Source of the DNA: Russula earlei
Taxonomy: Eukaryota; Basidiomycota; Agaricomycetes; Russulales; Russulaceae
Assembly: GCA_025769875.1 (NCBI GenBank)
Contig: JAGFNK010000777.1
Coordinates: 1-22,074 of the forward strand
Length of the DNA stretch: 22,074 nt
Direction: 5' to 3'
Each line of letters opens with the position of its first letter. Position 1 is the first letter of the stretch. The notes under the pieces are model-generated. The model did no database searches, was not told the origin of the DNA, and saw only the letters and a list, made by a program, of their open reading frames with translations. Below are positions 18,113 to 22,074 of the stretch, in pieces. Position numbers and translations under genes: made by a program.

Positions 18113-18359
18113 TGTTGGACATGCAGCCACTTAGTGCCATGATACAGACAATCCAGACCATATGTGTAAATAATCAGAATAATTTTTATTGTGTTTGTTT
18201 CCTCAGTCTTTTACACACAAGACTGAGGTCAGTACTACACATTCCTTTACACTCCTTTAAAGCTAATACTGTACATAGCTATCATTCCTATAGGTAAGAT
18301 AACTAACCAATATAGTCTTTTACAAACAAGACTGAGCTATCATTCCTATAGCTGCAACA
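18113..18359 (+). repeat. Probable copia LTR, 247 bp
   Basis: Candidate borders TGTTGGACATGC...GCTGCAACA give matching TGTTG/CAACA ends, and a copia Gag begins 69 bp downstream, so this would be a 5' LTR. It contains a perfect 10-bp inverted repeat (18201-18210 with 18219-18228) and internal repeats. No second copy is found in the window, so the borders rest on the termini and position alone. Confidence 0.4.
18201..18228. repeat. Perfect 10-bp hairpin, partly repeated 110 bp on
   Basis: cctcagtctt / ttacacac / aagactgagg: a perfect 10-bp stem with an 8-base loop. A slightly diverged copy is at 18314-18337 (tagtcttttacaaacaagactgag), and the adjoining agctatcattcctatag occurs at 18278-18293 and 18336-18351. 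Confidence 0.75.
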
Positions 18360-18428
18360 GATTATGAGACCTGGTCATCCCTGACACCATGAACTCCCAC
18401 CAGCTTCCAAATTGTGTAATGAAATGCC

Positions 18429-19268
18429 ATGAGTGCCTCCACAGCAACTGAAAATGTTGTGCCCTTGAGAGGCAGCCATGCTCCCACCATAGGAGCTGCA
18501 GGAAAACATTACATGGGTGGCCAACATGGCTATGATGGACCACTCTTTGAAGGTGGATACACACAATGGAAAGCTAGAATAGAGGCAGTATTCAAAGTAA
18601 ATGGCTTAATGGAAATCTTAAAATAGACATACTCAAAAGCAGACCTCAGCAATGACCCAAGTGGCTTCACCAACTGGGAGCAGGAAGATTGCAAAGTGCA
18701 TGCCCACATTTTACTCATATTAAAAGGGCATGCTCTCAACACTGCCCTAGGCATTGCTGGAACCAAAAATACTTGGGACAAGCTTGCAAAACATTTTGCA
18801 GGGAAGGGCGAGCAACACATTGCATGTTTATTGACAGACCTATACTGGGTCACTTTCTCTGAAAGTGAACCCATGGCTCCTCAAATCATTTGACTGCTGC
18901 ATGCCACCTGAACCCTTGAGAGACTTGGTTACCCAATAGATGAGAAAGTCCTCATCTGGATGCTAATCCTCGCACTACTGGAAAAGATGGCTGATCTTAA
19001 GGCCACTCTCCACTTGACACCACCCAGCCATCTAACGGCCAAGCATGTCACAGACCAAATCCTTCACAAGGAGTGTTGGATCCAATTGACCCATGACACA
19101 GCCACATCTCACATTGCAAAGGTGGCCCAAAAGGGAAAGGACTGGGAAGCACAGAGTGAAAAAGCACAACCAACTGCACTCATCATGCAGGGGGCACAAC
19201 ACACACTGAATGCTGGAAAATTCATGGGAAACCATGGGACAAAGCAGCAGTGGCAGCAGCAGCAATGA
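18429..19268 (+). pseudogene. gag: Copia-type Gag (UBN2-like), three stops
   Basis: One frame from ATG 18429 (MSASTATENVVPLRG) holds a Gag of the Ty1/copia type: LFEGGYTQWKARIEAVFKVNGLMEIL, then INWEQEDCK-type NWEQEDCKVHAHILLIL, GTKNTWDKLAKHF, GEQHIACLLTDLY, LERLGYPIDEKVLIWMLI and HLTAKHVTDQIL. Stops interrupt it at 18624-18626 (TAG), 18891-18893 and 18909-18911 (both TGA, Arg plausible at each). The end is Gln-rich (QQWQQQQ), and the usual zinc knuckle is missing. Length, about 280 codons, is near normal for the capsid part. It lies just downstream of the probable LTR. Confidence 0.78.
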
Positions 19269-20440
19269 CTGGCACAAGTGTGCACAACGCAGCAATGCCC
19301 ACACCCACTAGGACTGGCACAAGCACGCCTAACATACCAGCAACGCACGCAGACCAGCCAGCATCCAGTGCTGCCATTGCATATGTCCCAATTCCACATA
19401 ACAGCACGTTATTATATCAGGCAGTCATAGACAAGCCGATCCACATGATCACAACTCAGGAGCAGCTCTGAGCTGCCAATCTCAGAGACAGCTGGCTCCT
19501 TGACTCTGGAGCCTTGTGCATCATGACATCCTGTCATGATTGGTTCATACACCTCACCCCACTTGCACCACCCATTCTAGTTGCCTTAGGCAATGATAGA
19601 GCCATAACTGCCACCGAACTGGGCAAATACAAGTCCAGATGCAGGCAAATGGTGCATAGAGTATCACAATACACTGCAATGTCCTGTACATCCTGGACCT
19701 CAAAGGAAACCTCTATTGGTCATCCATTTTGCCCAACATGGGGTGGCAGTGCATTTACAGGGAGAGACATGTGGCATATACAACAAGAACCAATTGATTT
19801 GTGAGGGAACATTACATGACAACTTATACAGTATGGCCATCCAAACAGCCAAACCCAAGTTGATGCGCACAGCAACACCAGACCAATTTCTCATGGAATG
19901 TGGCCACAAAATTGAGGCTGCCATTACTGCATGCACAATGGCCTCCAACACCGCCCCTGACCTTTAGCACCAATGGATTGGACACCCAGACTCTGACCAT
20001 ACAACATGGATGCTACAAAATGAAATGGTCAAAGGCATAGGAATTGTCAGAAAATCACCTACCTCTGAGACACTGGAACCCTCCATTGTGGGGTTGCAAA
20101 CTTGGGGCAGGACCTTGAAGACACCAGCAACATGCACTGATATTGTGTTAGACCAGGTGTTCTTGGACACATGTGGGAAACTACCCACTAGTACAACCCA
20201 GCTCTCCAAACATTTTGCAACCTGGGCAGAATAAGCCATGGAAGAAACACACCAGCAGGCTGAAGCACAAGTTGAAAGTGCACCAGCACCCAGAGCCATC
20301 CATGTCAAGACATGTACTGCTGATCACTAAGGACTCAGGAGCAGGTGGGCAAGGGTCAGAACAGATGGTACATGTGGACTACTGCATTGAGCACGAGGAT
20401 GAGCCAAATGAGGAGGAGATACCAGATGGGAACTGGTAGG
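19250..20440 (+). pseudogene. Copia-type Pol remnant: protease and pre-integrase, core deleted
   Basis: Reads in several frames. Protease: RDSWLLDSGALCIMTSCHDWF (active-site Asp in LDSGA), followed by LVALGNDRAITAT. Pre-integrase (GAG_pre-integrs-like): VIHFAQHGVAVHLQGETCGI, HDNLYSMAIQTAKP, then after TAG at 19965-19967 HQWIGHP and NEMVKGIGIV. The integrase begins with VLDQVFLDTCGKLPT, then jumps at about 20205-20225 to a linker-like charged tail ending EEEIPDGNW. The integrase catalytic core and the whole RT/RNase H are absent. TGA at 19469-19471 precedes the protease, and a shift occurs near 19718. This is an internal-deletion derivative that could move only if helped. Confidence 0.7.
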
Positions 20441-21183
20441 TGTTGCTGAAGGCAAAGACAAAGGTGAGAGGCCAGTATTGAAGACTTGAAACAAGGCAGT
20501 CACAGAGGAATACCTTATTGAATGCATGTGACATGTTACCAATCATTCATGTACACCATGACTCTTCTGCATGTCCAGCCCCCAATCGCCTCACCTCTGC
20601 CTCAAGGATACTATTTGATATAGTATCCCACATGTATATAAACCTGTCTGAGATGGAGAGCAAGCCCTAAGCTTGTTCACCTGTGAAATATCACTGGTTA
20701 TAGCTTCAGGATCTTGTTTGCTTGCAAGTCATCAAGCTCTACATCTGAAACTTTCTCAAATCATAAGTCTTCCCTTCCAGATGCAAAGACTTATTCATAC
20801 TCTTTCCTCTCCATTGAATACAATTGCACAAGCAATTGTATCTCTGAGACCCCCAATTCTCCCAAGAACTTGTTGTCTTGCTAGACTCTCTGTGCTTGTC
20901 TTGTGCATGAACTGATCTGTCAGTGACACCACCCCCAGTCGGTGACACATTCAGTCTATGTTCTTCCATGCAATGTTTCTTGACCCTGGAACTTGCCCTG
21001 CACCAACTAGCAATGCAGAGTGCCCATTCACACATGATTGCAATTGCTGCCTCAACACATGCCTTGTGTCATGATTTCAATTTTGTCTCTCTTGGTCTTC
21101 CCTCAGCCCTTGTCTGGCCTGATGAATTCAAGTGTGCCCTTCTTGTGTGCTACAGTTGTAAATAGTCATATCATATCATGTGT
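20441..21183 (+). other. LTR-like, TATA-bearing non-coding region
   Basis: No gene is recognised. gtatataaac at about 20633-20642, preceded by the dyad atactatttgatatagtat (20609-20627), looks like a retroelement promoter. The T/C-rich sequence that follows resembles R/U5. It follows the copia Pol remnant and could be its 3' LTR, but it does not match the candidate 5' LTR, so it more likely belongs to another element. Borders are not visible. Confidence 0.3.
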
Positions 21184-21720
21184 TCAGCTGAACAAGTAGA
21201 GATAATGTAGTCTTATCATGCTTGGGGTCAGCACCCCAAAATGTGAAAATTTAAGGAGTGGAACCCATGATTTGGCTGCATCGAGAAAAAGTTGTTTGGC
21301 CATTCTTGCTTCTTCAAGGGAGCATCCAGCCATTTTGCCACCAGTGCTAATACAAAAGTTGGTGAGATGGCCCTCTTTATTGCAATGAGTACAGAAGGCA
21401 TGCATGCATGTAGTGGATGCAGGGAAAGCCGAAGGTACCATCATGACTGGTTTGTTGCACTTCCTGATCAGGGAGTCTTCATTCTGGATGTGTTGGATGA
21501 GGGTGGCTGAAGTGAAATGGGGATCAGCTGAGAGGGACTGGATTTGGGACCGGAGATAATGGAAATTGTCACTGAGAGAGTTGATGATGAATACTGAGAG
21601 TAGTTTGTTGGTGTTGATAGGTTCCATGTTGGTGATCTGTTTGTGCAGTCAGCAGATGTTGGATAGGGTGGAAATTAAGGGTCCAGAGGGTAGGAAGCAA
21701 ATGTCAAGTACTCTTTTTAT
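21184..21720 (-). pseudogene. Copia-type Gag C-terminal half with zinc knuckle
   Basis: On minus, MEPINTNKLLSVFIINSLSD begins at 21627; the same frame continues upstream past a TGA at 21649-21651 (LHKQITNM follows it) to about 21720. Downstream are FHYLRSQIQSLSADPHF, a knuckle CTHCNKEGHLTNFC (CX2CX4HX4C) and GGKMAGCSLEEARMAKQLF. This order is that of the second half of Ty1/copia Gag, of a lineage other than the plus-strand copy at 18429. It has lost its N-terminal half, and the second Harbinger-family end lies 55 bp upstream. Confidence 0.68.
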
Positions 21721-21775
21721 AGCAAGGACCTGCACATAAAGTTCAAGTTTTTCATGTTGCTCCTTAAGTGCCTTA

Positions 21776-22074
21776 GGCCCCTTTTACCAACCGAGAATTC
21801 TTGAATCTTGAACTTGAACTTGGATTTCGGGATTTTCCAGAAGTGACAGGAATGACAGGTGTGATGTAAGTGACATAATAAACTAATATGAGTCCATTTC
21901 AAATATGAGTTATTTTCCGGTGTGATTTGCTGGGTTTACATGTGATATGTAAAATATTTTTTCTAACCCTTCCTTCCACTCCTTCCAAGTGGGTATTGCA
22001 AGCATGTCATAAGGCAGAATATGTGTCACCAATGTGTGGGTGCACATCTTTGTGCAAATTTTGTATGTGCAGCT
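21776..22074 (+). mobile_element. Second Harbinger-family element, left end only
   Basis: From GGCCCCTTTTACCAACCGAG onward about 110 bp match the termini of the Harbinger element at 1755-5117 (ccgagaattcttgaa, aacttgaactt, atttcgggattttcc, taagtgac, aataaactaat). It is preceded by TTA (21773-21775), the preferred 3-bp target of PIF/Harbinger. The match fades after about 21930 and the element leaves the window, so it could be a full copy or a small non-autonomous one. Confidence 0.75.

Noticed and set aside
18181..18360. Possible CRISPR-like spaced repeat
   Set aside because: Only two copies of a palindromic word, unequal spacing, and a eukaryotic retroelement context.
19032..19407. Cys-rich minus open frames resembling a small secreted protein
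   Set aside because: They are antisense shadows of the Gln/Ala-rich copia Gag (CAG repeats read as CTG/TGC); no start context or signal peptide pattern convinces.

Overview
This window looks like a transposon graveyard from a basidiomycete fungus, probably an Agaricomycete. Three things suggest this: split genes with very short introns (about 43-53 bases, GT...AG), element families typical of these fungi (PIF/Harbinger, IS630/Tc1-mariner, pogo with a CENP-B-like HTH, Ty3/gypsy, Ty1/copia), and a SAM-like repeat gene of a kind I associate with mushrooms. I see no host gene, tRNA, rRNA or CRISPR array. Nearly every coding stretch is broken.

Layout: 1-365 is the end of an LTR running off the left edge; an inverted relative lies at 9887-10612. 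From 882 to 13551 lies a large, much-invaded inverted duplication. The left arm is 882-5831 plus 6660-6666 and the right arm is 8197-13551. A 1.53 kb IS630/Tc1-mariner element (6667-8196, TA target duplication) sits exactly at the point of symmetry. The left arm was entered by a 3.36 kb PIF/Harbinger element (1755-5117, duplication TGA) that carries a transposase gene and a Myb/SANT-like gene, and by an 828-bp solo LTR (5832-6659, duplication ATGAA). The right arm was entered by a 589-bp solo LTR (12797-13385, duplication TATGG). For each of these three insertions the opposite arm still holds the empty site, so the arms are older than the insertions. The right arm carries a decayed multi-exon gene ending in a SAM-like domain; the left arm keeps only its first exon joined to other sequence.

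Right of the palindrome is a Ty3/gypsy remnant on the minus strand (13552-16960: Gag, protease, RT and RNase H, with integrase lost). Next comes a 5' fragment of a pogo/CENP-B-HTH transposase (17072-17640), then a patchwork of Ty1/copia pieces (17940-20440 on plus, 21184-21720 on minus). The end of a second Harbinger-family element starts at 21776 and leaves the window.

Unifying theme: at least ten premature stops are TGA where family context suggests arginine, which fits CGA to TGA change at CpG. One case is directly visible because the other arm still has CGA. This points to CpG-directed silencing and decay. Harbinger differs: its terminal repeats are almost identical, and its transposase gene is broken by single-base indels, two of them in C runs. 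Splice sites and element borders were read by eye from this one sequence.
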